From IMG/VR virus record IMGVR_UViG_3300048580_000163, positions 1-64,000 of that record: 64,000 nucleotides of DNA; one strand, given 5' to 3'. Within the stretch, counting starts at the first letter, position 1, and the number at the start of each line of letters is the position of its first letter. Below, in pieces: positions 57,052 through 64,000 of the stretch. A model generated the notes under the pieces. It had not been told where the DNA came from and did no database searches. It worked only from the letters and a program-made list of their open reading frames with translations. Source of the stretch: a virus. A program made the position numbers and the translations under genes.

Positions 57052-57285
57052 TTAATTTTTTTGTAAATGCATAGTGCTTATGGCTTTATGAAGCCTTACA
57101 ACTTCCTTCTTATATTTATTTACTGATTCTTCTTTAAATTCTAACTCAGCAATATAAGATTTTAATTTTCCGTTTTCAATTTCTAAATTTGAAATGGTCT
57201 TTATTAAATATGACACAAGTTCATCTTTTTGATATTCCCTCTTTAGGCTAATTAAAACATTGTCTATGTATCTATTTCTACCCAT
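57052..57285 (-). CDS. coiled-coil small protein, 77 aa
   Basis: MGRNRYIDNVLISLKREYQK..., with heptads through NLEIENGKLKSYIAELEFKE. TAA-GAT-ATG junction with the gene upstream. Unknown. Confidence 0.65.
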   Translation of the reverse strand: MGRNRYIDNVLISLKREYQKDELVSYLIKTISNLEIENGKLKSYIAELEFKEESVNKYKKEVVRLHKAISTMHLQKN

Positions 57286-57288
57286 ATC

Positions 57289-57549
57289 TTATTCTCTAAA
57301 TAATTCGTAAATACTATTCTCTGTTGCAAATCTAATGTAATCATCTTTATCTTCAAGTATTTCAGTTACTGGTGTTGTTTGCCAGGTAAAATAAATATTA
57401 AACGGAGACATAATTAAACTTCTACCTACGGCTGCTGATTGAAAGTCTGCTTTATATCTTCCATTCTCATCAAATTCTAACCACTTAATTGCAAAAGATT
57501 TATTAGTTAAACCATCTCTTTCTCTAACCAATCTATAATTATGCTCCAT
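57289..57549 (-). CDS. small protein, 86 aa
   Basis: Start at 57549 (MEHNYRLVRERDGLTN) preferred over 57561, because it overlaps less with the upstream gene. Beta-rich start, then SPFNIYFTWQTTPVTEIL, a surface-like segment, and an acidic helix at the end. Unknown. Confidence 0.65.
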   Translation of the reverse strand: MEHNYRLVRERDGLTNKSFAIKWLEFDENGRYKADFQSAAVGRSLIMSPFNIYFTWQTTPVTEILEDKDDYIRFATENSIYELFRE

Positions 57550-57847
57550 AATCAAACTCAACTTTATATCCTAACTCCCTTAATACAGCCTCTAAAGCAG
57601 TCTGAACATCTTCTCCTAAGTAACCATTATCGTGTATCTCAGGATTAGGGTGTTCTAATTTCTTACCATTCAAGTACAAGTATGTTCCGTAGCTATCACA
57701 ACAACCATCACCGCATTGATGATGCCAATCCTCGAATTTAATCTTTATTGTATTCTCATTAAATAAAAGCTCTTGACTCTTTATAACCTCTATCTCAGGA
57801 TCGCAATCACATCTATCTGTATGACCGCAATAACATTTTATTTCCAT
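57539..57847 (-). CDS. Cys-rich protein, 102 aa
   Basis: An N-terminal Cys/His cluster (CYCGHTDRCDCDPE) and a second one (DWHHQCGDGCCDSYG) suggest two metal sites around a beta domain, followed by a helix (VQTALEAVLRELGYKVEF). Possibly a zinc-binding regulator. The end overlaps the next gene. Confidence 0.7.
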   Translation of the reverse strand: MEIKCYCGHTDRCDCDPEIEVIKSQELLFNENTIKIKFEDWHHQCGDGCCDSYGTYLYLNGKKLEHPNPEIHDNGYLGEDVQTALEAVLRELGYKVEFDYGA

Positions 57848-57850
57848 ACC

Positions 57851-58036
57851 TTACTTATCTTTAAAATCCTCTAATTCTTTTCCCCACTCTATAATAAACT
57901 CCCTAATACTTTTTTGATGAAATGTAGCTTGAACAAGTAATCCTTCAAAAGCCTCAAAGTATTCCTCTAAAGAAACATCATCGTGTTCAGTTTTAAAGGT
58001 TATTGTTTTTCCGTATGACTTAAGTTGTAATTCCAT
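57851..58036 (-). CDS. small protein, 61 aa
   Basis: MELQLKSYGKTITFKTEHDD..., ubiquitin-like beta start followed by a long helix (ATFHQKSIREFIIEWGKELE). Many phage proteins of this size have this layout without known role. Junction TAAGATATG. Confidence 0.7.
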   Translation of the reverse strand: MELQLKSYGKTITFKTEHDDVSLEEYFEAFEGLLVQATFHQKSIREFIIEWGKELEDFKDK

Positions 58037-58039
58037 ATC

Positions 58040-58120
58040 TTATTTTCTTTTTATTTCTTTTAAAATTGAATGTAAAATGTATCCTATAAGTGTTAATTGT
58101 AACGATATAATTAGAAGCAT
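58040..58120 (-). CDS. membrane microprotein, 26 aa
   Basis: MLLIISLQLTLIGYILHSIL plus KEIKRK: one hydrophobic helix with a basic tail. Its stop is joined to the next ATG by the TAA-GAT-ATG junction, which supports translation despite the small size. Confidence 0.45.
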   Translation of the reverse strand: MLLIISLQLTLIGYILHSILKEIKRK

Positions 58121-58132
58121 ATTTTATTTTTT

Positions 58133-58510
58133 TTACAAATCTACTAAATTAATTTTACTACTAACTAAAATTGTCGAATTATTTTCTAAATATTCTGTAA
58201 GCGTGGCATTTACAAAACTCTCAGGCACATCGAAGTAAGATGCAATCTCTGGACTTGAGTTATCTTTATTAGACAAGAAATACTCTATTATATATATCTT
58301 TTTCTTTGAATATATAAGTGATGAATACAACCTCTTATAATGACTCTTCTTAAAGTTTATAATACTCTCAAATTCTTCTTCATCAAAGTAAAGCACCTTA
58401 CCACTCTTTCTATTATCCTTTACTATGCCTAATACCTTCATTCTATGCGTTATAGTTGTTTTATCTATATTGCAGTACTCAGCTATATCTTTTACGGTGT
58501 ATGTATTCAT
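58133..58510 (-). CDS. two-HTH DNA-binding protein, 125 aa
   Basis: The N-terminal HTH (TVKDIAEYCNIDKTTITHRM) has a MerR/excisionase-like look with a following KVLYFDEEEFESI. A second HTH appears in SSPEIASYFDVPESFVNATL. Probably a regulator or DNA-architecture protein. Its ATG overlaps the stop of the upstream gene (4 nt). Confidence 0.7.
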   Translation of the reverse strand: MNTYTVKDIAEYCNIDKTTITHRMKVLGIVKDNRKSGKVLYFDEEEFESIINFKKSHYKRLYSSLIYSKKKIYIIEYFLSNKDNSSPEIASYFDVPESFVNATLTEYLENNSTILVSSKINLVDL

Positions 58511-58752
58511 AGTCCTTTTTCTTTTTTATAGATTTCTAATACTTCTGCTGATGTATAAGGTTTAAGTCCTAATTTAATAATCCAATTTCCATTAGGCAGC
58601 CTAGTATTATCCCATTTATATAACCACTCCGCAAACTCAATAGCAAACTCATCTGCTATCCCCTCAATAACTTCAGCGGTAGGTGTATAAATTATAGAGT
58701 AATCGCTAAGTTTATTACTGCGTGCCTCTTGTATTTTATCTACTAATTTCAT
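58507..58752 (-). CDS. IADEFA/LEIYKKE small protein, 81 aa
   Basis: Full member of the dispersed family: GIADEFAIEFAEWLY and SAEVLEIYKKEKGL. Compare QIADDYAIDFLNWY and SKELLEIFKKEL at 5371-5592. Four nt from the primase-helicase gene. Role unknown. Confidence 0.75.
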   Translation of the reverse strand: MKLVDKIQEARSNKLSDYSIIYTPTAEVIEGIADEFAIEFAEWLYKWDNTRLPNGNWIIKLGLKPYTSAEVLEIYKKEKGL

Positions 58753-58755
58753 ATA

Positions 58756-60588
58756 TTAAAATGGTATTGCGTTATTAATATCTATTGGTCCAAACGCTTG
58801 GTCTGGTGTAGGTGTTGGCAATGGAGTATCACACTCATCAATCTCCTTTACAACCTTTCTAATTATAGGCTCTGCATTCTCGTTCAACAAGTAAGGAAGA
58901 CCATCTTCATTAACTGAATAACAAAAATCTGCTATTGGAAATCCCCTTGTGTGGCTAAAGTGAGCTTTAACACAATCACCTTCTGGAGTTACCTGACATA
59001 CAGTCTCTGCCTTCTTTAACATAGAAGACCCTATATGCCCTACAGCCTTAGTAGTTCCAAAGTTAGAGTGCAAGATAGTTGTTAAGTGAAATTGCTTATC
59101 ATCGGTCCACTTCATTACTTTTTGTATTACAGCCTGACTTTCTTTTAGATCATTAAAGTCGTTAACTAAATCAGCAAGACCATCAATCGCTATAAAACCA
59201 ATATTATCCTTCATCTCGCTTTCGTAAATCAACCACTCTATAAATTGAAGTCTTTCTTTAGGCTCGTATGGTCTTAATGCAAAAGGCTTATAAAACTCGT
59301 AATTTTCAACGCCAACTAATCTTGTGACCCTCTTAAATACATTCTGGGCATGCCAACTTGATTGCTCAGTATCCAAATCAATAATAAAGCATTCCCTATC
59401 TCTGTGGCTTTTTATAGACGATGTATAGTTAGATGTTTGACCTCCAATAAAAGAAGCTGTAATCAAAGATTTTAAGAATGTCTTCTTAGACTTAGATGCT
59501 CCAACAATACAACTAAAGTTTCCATAAGTACCAAATGGTATAGGAAAATCTTTACTACCCATTCTATGCGTTCCAATTGATACTGCTACTGGTGGATACT
59601 CAATCTTCTTTGTTACATCAACAAATGAAGCCTTGTATATATTCTCAAGGTTTACGGATATACTTTGTTTTGGAGATACATCATTAGGCAGATATTCTTT
59701 TATTATGGTATCTTCATCTGTAAATGACTTAGTTCCAAATACGTGTGTCTTATTATAAGCACTCTCGATACAAGAATTAATCTCTTGAATTTCAAAACCA
59801 GTGTGTTCGAACTGAGACATAAAAGACTTAGCTTGCAACTCAGGTATTCCAAATTCATTGAAAGCCATAGCAAGGATGTAGGTATTCCTATTTCTCTCTC
59901 CGTCTATAAGACCATATCTATCTGACCACCACTTATAAAGACCATCTATAATTCTATTATTATCAGCTTTAACCTGAACCTTTACTTCCTTAACCTCTAC
60001 GATTTGAGTTTTTTGCTCAAGCATCTTATCGAATACTAAAGAATCCTCATTTATATAAATGCCTTCATCGTAAGAAACATAACAAACCCTTGCCTCATTA
60101 ACACAAGAATCATCAAAGTTAGGTGAATTAAAGTGTTCCTTAAGACCATAAAAGTATTTCCTGTGGTTTTCAATTTTAGTTGGAACTTTAACCAATACCT
60201 TTAAACCTTCACCAGATGGAGATACAAATACAGAGAATACATAGTCATCATTCATTAAATCATCCTTAATAGAAATCATCTCGAACTCATTACTGAACTT
60301 ATCTAAATCAAGACACATAAGACCACTATGCTCTACCAATCCCTTATCTGTTCTCCAAGAAACCTTATTGTTTCTACCTGATTCAACACCATCTTGTTTA
60401 GATGAAGAGAATAGTATTGATGTCAAAGACGACTTTAATCTACTTTGATTACCCTTATCGTTCTCATTTCTAATAGCCTCTACCTTATCTTTAAAAGCCC
60501 CATCTTTTATTGCCTTTAATATCTTACTAACCTCAACATATCTTGGTTCAGATGTATCGTTAATGTTATTAAATACTGCTACTTTCAT
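58756..60588 (-). CDS. primase-helicase (VirE/BT4734-like N-terminus plus RecA-like ATPase), 610 aa
   Basis: Replication protein. Residues about 20-200 match the BT4734/VirE-type primase-like domain (SGLMCLDLDKFSNEF; FVSPSGEGLKVLVKVPT). The second half is a RepA/DnaB-like ATPase: Walker A in CIVGASKSKKTFLKS (near 360), IDLDTEQSS, and Walker B in IGFIAIDGLADLV (near 470). Start at 60588 (MKVAVFNN), preceded by AAAGAT; an upstream in-frame ATG is at 60603. It follows the HTH replication protein. Confidence 0.85.
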   Translation of the reverse strand: MKVAVFNNINDTSEPRYVEVSKILKAIKDGAFKDKVEAIRNENDKGNQSRLKSSLTSILFSSSKQDGVESGRNNKVSWRTDKGLVEHSGLMCLDLDKFSNEFEMISIKDDLMNDDYVFSVFVSPSGEGLKVLVKVPTKIENHRKYFYGLKEHFNSPNFDDSCVNEARVCYVSYDEGIYINEDSLVFDKMLEQKTQIVEVKEVKVQVKADNNRIIDGLYKWWSDRYGLIDGERNRNTYILAMAFNEFGIPELQAKSFMSQFEHTGFEIQEINSCIESAYNKTHVFGTKSFTDEDTIIKEYLPNDVSPKQSISVNLENIYKASFVDVTKKIEYPPVAVSIGTHRMGSKDFPIPFGTYGNFSCIVGASKSKKTFLKSLITASFIGGQTSNYTSSIKSHRDRECFIIDLDTEQSSWHAQNVFKRVTRLVGVENYEFYKPFALRPYEPKERLQFIEWLIYESEMKDNIGFIAIDGLADLVNDFNDLKESQAVIQKVMKWTDDKQFHLTTILHSNFGTTKAVGHIGSSMLKKAETVCQVTPEGDCVKAHFSHTRGFPIADFCYSVNEDGLPYLLNENAEPIIRKVVKEIDECDTPLPTPTPDQAFGPIDINNAIPF

Positions 60589-60592
60589 ATCT

Positions 60593-61549
60593 TTATTTTT
60601 CATATTCTATTTTTATAGGTAACATTCTACCGCCCTCCATAAGTCTTGCTGTCTTCTGTCTTTCCCAAGTAGCTAAATCTTTATCGCTTAGTAGTTTCTT
60701 TTGCTCATCACTTAATTCCCTTACCCAAAAGTCTGATGGTAGTACTTGTTTTTTAGTCGGAACAGAAGATGATCTTATAAGTAAATCAGACATTTTTTCT
60801 CTTAACTTAGATGTAGACATTATATTCTTCATCCAGAATTCATCATTCATTAAAAAAGCATATACCTTTCTAAAATCTTCCTCTGTTTTTTTATCTTGCG
60901 TAAAAGATAATCTTATTGGATCGACATAGTTTTTGTAAGTAGCGTTTTCTTGGTCTCTAAAATCATTAACACCTAAAGCCTTTTTGTTCTTTATAAATAA
61001 ATCTCTAAAACCAATAGCTATTTTAAAATATACTTGTTCTTGCTTATCGAGTGTAGTAACATCAACTTCTGATAATTTGGTTTTAAATAAATCTTTCTTA
61101 GAATCTTTTTTCGTAGGTGTCTGAGAAGACCCTACAAGAGAATTATTATTTATATTATTATAACTTGTATTATTATCTTTAATCGTATGTTGATACCCCT
61201 TTAATTCTATGTTGATACCTATTGTATCGTTATTGATACCTGTTAAACCATTATTTATACCTATTGAAGATAGTCTTATCACTCTTTTTTGTATCTCTTT
61301 TGAACCTTCTTTATATATGTAATTGCAAGATATAAACCCATTATCTTTTAGGTTTTTAATCCATTTAGATATAGCTTGAGGTGTACAAGAATAAAGTTCA
61401 GCGAAGTAGTCATTAGATGCCCAACAATAACCTTCCTTGTGTGTTAGAGCTGTTATTTCTGCATACAAAAGTTTTTCGTTTGCATTGATTTGTTTACTAT
61501 ACCTTACATCTGCTGTAAGAATAGCGTAGTAGTTTGGTTGTTCTTTCAT
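60593..61549 (-). CDS. HTH replication protein, 318 aa
   Basis: Probable origin-binding or loader protein. The N-terminal winged HTH (YAILTADVRYSKQINANEKL then AEITALTHKEGYCWASNDYF, SKWIKNLKDNGFISC) is the helix-turn-helix found in many phage replication initiators. An Asn-rich linker follows (NNTSYNNINNN), and a C-terminal helical part with EQVYFKIAIGFRDLF, as in helicase loaders. It is adjacent to a 457-nt inverted-repeat region that may be the origin. Confidence 0.75.
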   Translation of the reverse strand: MKEQPNYYAILTADVRYSKQINANEKLLYAEITALTHKEGYCWASNDYFAELYSCTPQAISKWIKNLKDNGFISCNYIYKEGSKEIQKRVIRLSSIGINNGLTGINNDTIGINIELKGYQHTIKDNNTSYNNINNNSLVGSSQTPTKKDSKKDLFKTKLSEVDVTTLDKQEQVYFKIAIGFRDLFIKNKKALGVNDFRDQENATYKNYVDPIRLSFTQDKKTEEDFRKVYAFLMNDEFWMKNIMSTSKLREKMSDLLIRSSSVPTKKQVLPSDFWVRELSDEQKKLLSDKDLATWERQKTARLMEGGRMLPIKIEYEK

Positions 61550-61573
61550 TTGTAGTGGTTTTTAAAAAGACAA

Positions 61574-61607
61574 AATCCCAATACAGCCACTACACTATAT
61601 TGAGATT
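61574..61607 (-). promoter_or_regulatory. leader hairpin or attenuator before replication gene
   Basis: On the leftward RNA AAUCUCAAUA pairs with UAUUGGGAUU (one U-G wobble), followed by TTTTGTCTTTTT. It lies 25 nt before the ATG at 61549 and downstream of the -7 at 61661, so it could terminate part of the transcripts. Confidence 0.55.
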
Positions 61608-61660
61608 TGTCGGATTGCTAATTTAGCATAAATTTTCTCTGCAAGTAGTGGATTGCTCTG

Positions 61661-61668
61661 CAAATATA
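61661..61668 (-). promoter_or_regulatory. leftward -7 element TATATTTG
   Basis: TATATTTGCAGA, 112 nt before the HTH replication gene, with a 15-nt gap to the nearest TTG. Confidence 0.6.
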
Positions 61669-61732
61669 CAAAATATTTTAATACAAAAAAGTGATTACAA
61701 AAAAAAGATGTCTTTCCATCAGTCAATCCATA

Positions 61733-61799
61733 TCCACTTTTGACAGTCAATTATGAGTTAACCGTTTTCTTATACTGTCAGTTGAAACGACCAAGTGGA
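61733..61799. repeat. nested inverted repeat
   Basis: Outer arms TCCACTT (61733-61739) and AAGTGGA (61793-61799); inner arms TGACAGT (61741-61747) and ACTGTCA (61774-61780). TTGACAGTCAA (61740-61750) is also a palindrome by itself. Confidence 0.55.
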
Positions 61800-61987
61800 A
61801 TAGCTACCTTACAGGATTTGTAAAGATTTTTATCATAAGAAAACTACTATGCTCCAAAGGAAGTATTCGAAACTTCATTTATCAACAGTTGCCCATTGAT
61901 TGTGTTACCAAGTTACACTACTTTGGATTTAGCTTCTAATCAATTATCAGTTTGAACGCTTTACACAGCTTAGCTATTTTACCTTTG

Positions 61988-61995
61988 CAAATATA
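61988..61995 (-). promoter_or_regulatory. leftward -7 element TATATTTG
   Basis: TATATTTGCAAAG, just beyond the end of the XRE-like gene. It would give a 430-nt leader spanning the inverted-repeat region, or a separate small RNA. Confidence 0.5.
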
Positions 61996-62006
61996 AGAAC
62001 TATCTT

Positions 62007-62237
62007 CTAAATAAAGAAAGCTTCATCTATATAATTTAATATAACCTCCTTAATTAATTCCTTATCTAAATACATTCTCTGCATCATATCAATTCCGAGT
62101 TCAACACTTATGTTCTTATCTGAGTTTATCATATTTGATGTGTAACTCTCTGATCTCCTGATGTACTTTGCAAACTCCCTATTATTCTTTTGCCCAGATA
62201 GTTCAAAGATTACCCTTTGCAGTGTCTTATTTTCCAT
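62007..62237 (-). CDS. small XRE-like HTH protein, 76 aa
   Basis: LSGQKNNREFAKYIRRSESY then TSNMINSDKNISVELGIDMM resembles an XRE helix-turn-helix, followed by an acidic C-terminus. It is positioned before the control region and may regulate replication genes. It overlaps the upstream gene by 11 nt. Confidence 0.65.
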   Translation of the reverse strand: MENKTLQRVIFELSGQKNNREFAKYIRRSESYTSNMINSDKNISVELGIDMMQRMYLDKELIKEVILNYIDEAFFI

Positions 62238-62709
62238 CTCCTACAGCTTTCTTAATATTAGTTATATCTCTCTTTAATCTCTCTAAATATAGAATCATAT
62301 CCATTCCTTCCTCAATTGCGTGATCAATCCACTGCTCTGTTGTAAGGTCATCCCTATCTAATGTGGTGTTGTATTTCTTAATACCAACATCACTCCTGCT
62401 CTTAAATTTATCTACAATTGCTTCAACTATGGTATCTTTCTTGCCTTTCTTCTTTAGTAGTTTAAATTCCTTACCAATCATACAAGAAGTTATCTTCATA
62501 CCATCAATACCATTTATTGGTTTGCTTATGGTTAATACACTACCATCTTGATTTACCACTTCAACTACCTCTCCTTTCACAGCTAATGTGTAGTTTGCAT
62601 TGTCTTCCATACACTTAAGTTTTCTACCAACAAATGATTTAGTTTCTTCTCCCTTAACTTCTTTCGATTCCTTTACTACAATGTTATAAATTGCTTCGTC
62701 TAAATACAT
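62227..62709 (-). CDS. protein with conserved phage C-terminal helix domain, 160 aa
   Basis: Beta-rich N-terminal half (RKLKCMEDNANYTLAVKGEV), a basic linker, and the C-terminal block DVGIKKYNTTLDRDDLTTEQ then WIDHAIEEGMDMILYLERLK. That C-terminal motif (K-Y-x-T-x-L-x-R-x-D-L ... H-A-x-E-E ... D ... YLE) is common in phage proteins and looks like a MazG-like helical unit, though the activity is unproven. Confidence 0.65.
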   Translation of the reverse strand: MYLDEAIYNIVVKESKEVKGEETKSFVGRKLKCMEDNANYTLAVKGEVVEVVNQDGSVLTISKPINGIDGMKITSCMIGKEFKLLKKKGKKDTIVEAIVDKFKSRSDVGIKKYNTTLDRDDLTTEQWIDHAIEEGMDMILYLERLKRDITNIKKAVGDGK

Positions 62710-62713
62710 AATC

Positions 62714-62965
62714 TTATTTATTTATATGGTTATTAATTATACTTAATTCATTATTTGCTTCTTGTAATCTCTTATTTAATTCTCTCTCGAAGACTACATC
62801 AAACATTTTCTTAATCTTAATTGATTCTTCTGTGGTCTTACCATTGAATACCACAAATCTAATACTCTTAACATCCTCCGATACAGAGTCTTTTTTATTT
62901 GCATTGATTAGAGTATTGTATATTACATTTACTCTATTGATAATTTTCTCCTTAATTGTTTCCAT
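62714..62965 (-). CDS. coiled-coil small protein, 83 aa
   Basis: METIKEKIINRVNVIYNTLI..., helix with ERELNKRLQEANNELSIINN at the end. Overlaps the upstream gene by 14 nt. Unknown. Confidence 0.65.
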   Translation of the reverse strand: METIKEKIINRVNVIYNTLINANKKDSVSEDVKSIRFVVFNGKTTEESIKIKKMFDVVFERELNKRLQEANNELSIINNHINK

Positions 62966-63347
62966 TTTTACTTTCTTTTATAATTGATATTAGTTTCTTC
63001 AAACATTCAAGTTCTGCTTCTTCGTAAGTAAGTGATTTTCCAAAACTATAAGAACGTTTACCTAATACGTCATCTAAATAAACCTGATAGTATTTTACAG
63101 AAGTATGTCTATAACATCCAATATGAAATTCAAATTCATACTTCTCTCTAAACCATCTAAATGCTTGTTGGTAAAGTGGCGCAGTACAAACTATATCATT
63201 CAAATCTTCATTTCTCCTACCCATATTTGGTCTTAGTACAAGATGTTTTTTATCTCCAGTATAATAACCAAAACAAGGCTCATCAAATCCTAATTCTTTT
63301 AAAGCTAATGCTTGTTCATATGGAATGAACTCTCTTTCTATACCCAT
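62952..63347 (-). CDS. conserved-looking phage protein, 131 aa
   Basis: EQALALKELGFDEPCFGYY, then TAPLYQQAFRWFREKYEFEF and SLTYEEAELECLKKLISIIK. The block APLYQQAFRWFREKY is familiar from small proteins of many Bacteroidota phages. It looks like a small alpha/beta fold; no role assigned. Confidence 0.75.
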   Translation of the reverse strand: MGIEREFIPYEQALALKELGFDEPCFGYYTGDKKHLVLRPNMGRRNEDLNDIVCTAPLYQQAFRWFREKYEFEFHIGCYRHTSVKYYQVYLDDVLGKRSYSFGKSLTYEEAELECLKKLISIIKESKNGNN

Positions 63348-63349
63348 AG

Positions 63350-63658
63350 TTACCTTCTTTTTTCTTGAATATAGTTAAACACTTGATTGTATGACTGAAT
63401 AACCTCTCTCTCTGCATCACTTTGATTGCTAAACACAACCCTATTCCTCTTACTATCACTCTCATTCGTGTCAATCCTCTTATAACTTATGGTATCTTTA
63501 ATACCCTCTAAATTGTCATTAAGGTTATATCTAACCACATAGAATCCGTAATCTGCCTTCTCTACTGAGAAAGCCACCTTGACTTCCTTATTAATTACCC
63601 CTACCATTGCTATTTCTTCCTCCTTAGGGAAAAATGCTTCTACCTTTTGTTTTGCCAT
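63350..63658 (-). CDS. unknown protein, 102 aa
   Basis: Basic N-terminus (MAKQKVEAFFPKEEEIAMVG), beta-rich middle (GFYVVRYNLNDNLEG) and a polar C-terminal helix. It lies next to the exonuclease gene. Unknown. Confidence 0.65.
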   Translation of the reverse strand: MAKQKVEAFFPKEEEIAMVGVINKEVKVAFSVEKADYGFYVVRYNLNDNLEGIKDTISYKRIDTNESDSKRNRVVFSNQSDAEREVIQSYNQVFNYIQEKRR

Positions 63659-63661
63659 AAT

Positions 63662-64000
63662 TTATTCTTGATTAAAATCTACCTCAGTTAAGTCAATCTT
63701 AACATTCAGATTATCTAATAACTTAACCTGAACGTAATTCTTTATAAAGTTCTTCTGCCATCTACTTCCGTAGTTATCACGATATGCTCGACAAGTGGTC
63801 ATAAAGTGATTCTTAGAGCCTTTTAAGACACTTTCTGCATACTTGATACCTTTGCCCTTAATACCACTAATTGAATCAGTGCTGTCGCCCATAATCACCT
63901 GAACCCATAAATTATAATTAGCCTCCTCTTCTGTGATATTATACACCTGACCAAATCTCTGGTAGTAGGTGTCAAACATTACTATCGGATATTGCTTGAG
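63662..64000 (-). CDS. 5'-3' exonuclease/flap endonuclease, C-terminal part
   Basis: The frame is open to the window edge, so only the C-terminal about 113 residues are seen. The segment NLWVQVIMGDSTDSISGIKG then KGIKYAESVLKG is the helix-3-turn-helix of FEN-type nucleases (Asp residues in GDSTDSI, hydrophobic GIKGKG), which binds DNA behind a flap. The first visible ATG (63979) is internal. The missing N-terminus should carry the catalytic metal-binding acids. Confidence 0.85.
   Translation of the reverse strand, partial: LKQYPIVMFDTYYQRFGQVYNITEEEANYNLWVQVIMGDSTDSISGIKGKGIKYAESVLKGSKNHFMTTCRAYRDNYGSRWQKNFIKNYVQVKLLDNLNVKIDLTEVDFNQE

Larger units (their letters stand above)
61550..62006. 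other. 457-nt non-coding region with many inverted repeats, origin candidate
   Basis: No gene recognised. It contains a hairpin at 61574-61607, the palindrome GCTAATTTAGC (61617-61627), direct repeats GGATTGCT and CTCTGCAA, two leftward TATATTTG elements, a nested repeat at 61733-61799, the 9-nt pair TTTTCTTAT/ATAAGAAAA (61765-61773 / 61835-61843) and GAAGT/ACTTC. Next to replication genes, this suggests an origin or a regulated leader. Confidence 0.6.

Noticed and set aside
1-64000. tRNA genes or a CRISPR array
   Set aside because: No cloverleaf with TTC-type loop and CCA end, and no regularly spaced direct repeats, were seen in the intergenic regions; a tRNAscan/CRISPR run would confirm.
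1-64000. Integrase, excisionase or lysogeny repressor suggesting a prophage
   Set aside because: No tyrosine or serine recombinase motif seen. HTH proteins are present but have no typical C-terminal peptidase or paired divergent promoter. A lytic life style is more likely, though genes outside the window are unseen.

Overview
The window is a large part of a lytic tailed phage genome (podovirus-like) that infects a member of the Bacteroidota, probably a flavobacterium. It is AT-rich and strongly prefers AGA for arginine. Most transcription units start behind a Bacteroidota-type -7 element (TAnnTTTG, usually TATCTTTGCA or TATATTTGCA). The structural genes follow a podovirus order: large terminase, portal, scaffold, major capsid protein, tail tube, nozzle, small internal proteins and a giant ejection protein. 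No integrase, repressor pair, tRNA gene or CRISPR array was recognised. The host assignment is inferred from the promoter type and codon use, not from a database match.

Layout. (1) 1-10777, leftward: a dense block of small accessory or early genes. It holds two DNA methyltransferases, an Acb2-like cyclic-nucleotide sponge candidate, a possible ArdA-like antirestriction protein, zinc-ribbon and HTH proteins, and several single-membrane-span microproteins not flagged as long ORFs. Between 1711 and 5696 five imperfect long hairpins, bounded by AAC...CGTT boxes, separate these genes like gene cassettes. (2) 10778-11528: a divergent control region with a leftward promoter, a G-rich island and a 16-bp operator-like palindrome before the rightward promoter. 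(3) 11529-17184 and 19393-24340, rightward: a small HExxH protein, modular fibre proteins (one with collagen-like repeats), a HAD-like protein, a winged-HTH protein, and a lysis cassette (two small membrane proteins, an M15 peptidase, a spanin-like protein). (4) 17206-19306, leftward island inside the late region: GroEL, GroES and a second Acb2-like protein, with its own promoter and a terminator. (5) 24337-52030, rightward: packaging, capsid, tail and ejection genes, with two GIY-YIG homing endonucleases beside the capsid genes. The 2906-residue last protein contains a kinase-like segment typical of polyvalent proteins. (6) 52068-64000, leftward: DNA metabolism and replication (two calcineurin-like phosphoesterases, a PD-(D/E)XK nuclease, a phage adenine methylase, a primase-helicase, a HTH replication protein, the C-terminal part of a 5'-3' exonuclease) mixed with small unknown proteins.

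How it works together. Leftward genes supply host takeover, counter-defence and replication. Rightward genes make the particle and lyse the cell. Rightward blocks each have their own promoter, and bidirectional stem-loop terminators sit at most points where transcription converges. The most unusual features are the attC-like hairpin array, two Acb2-like paralogues sharing a nearly identical 39-nt leader, and the phage chaperonin pair placed with one of them.
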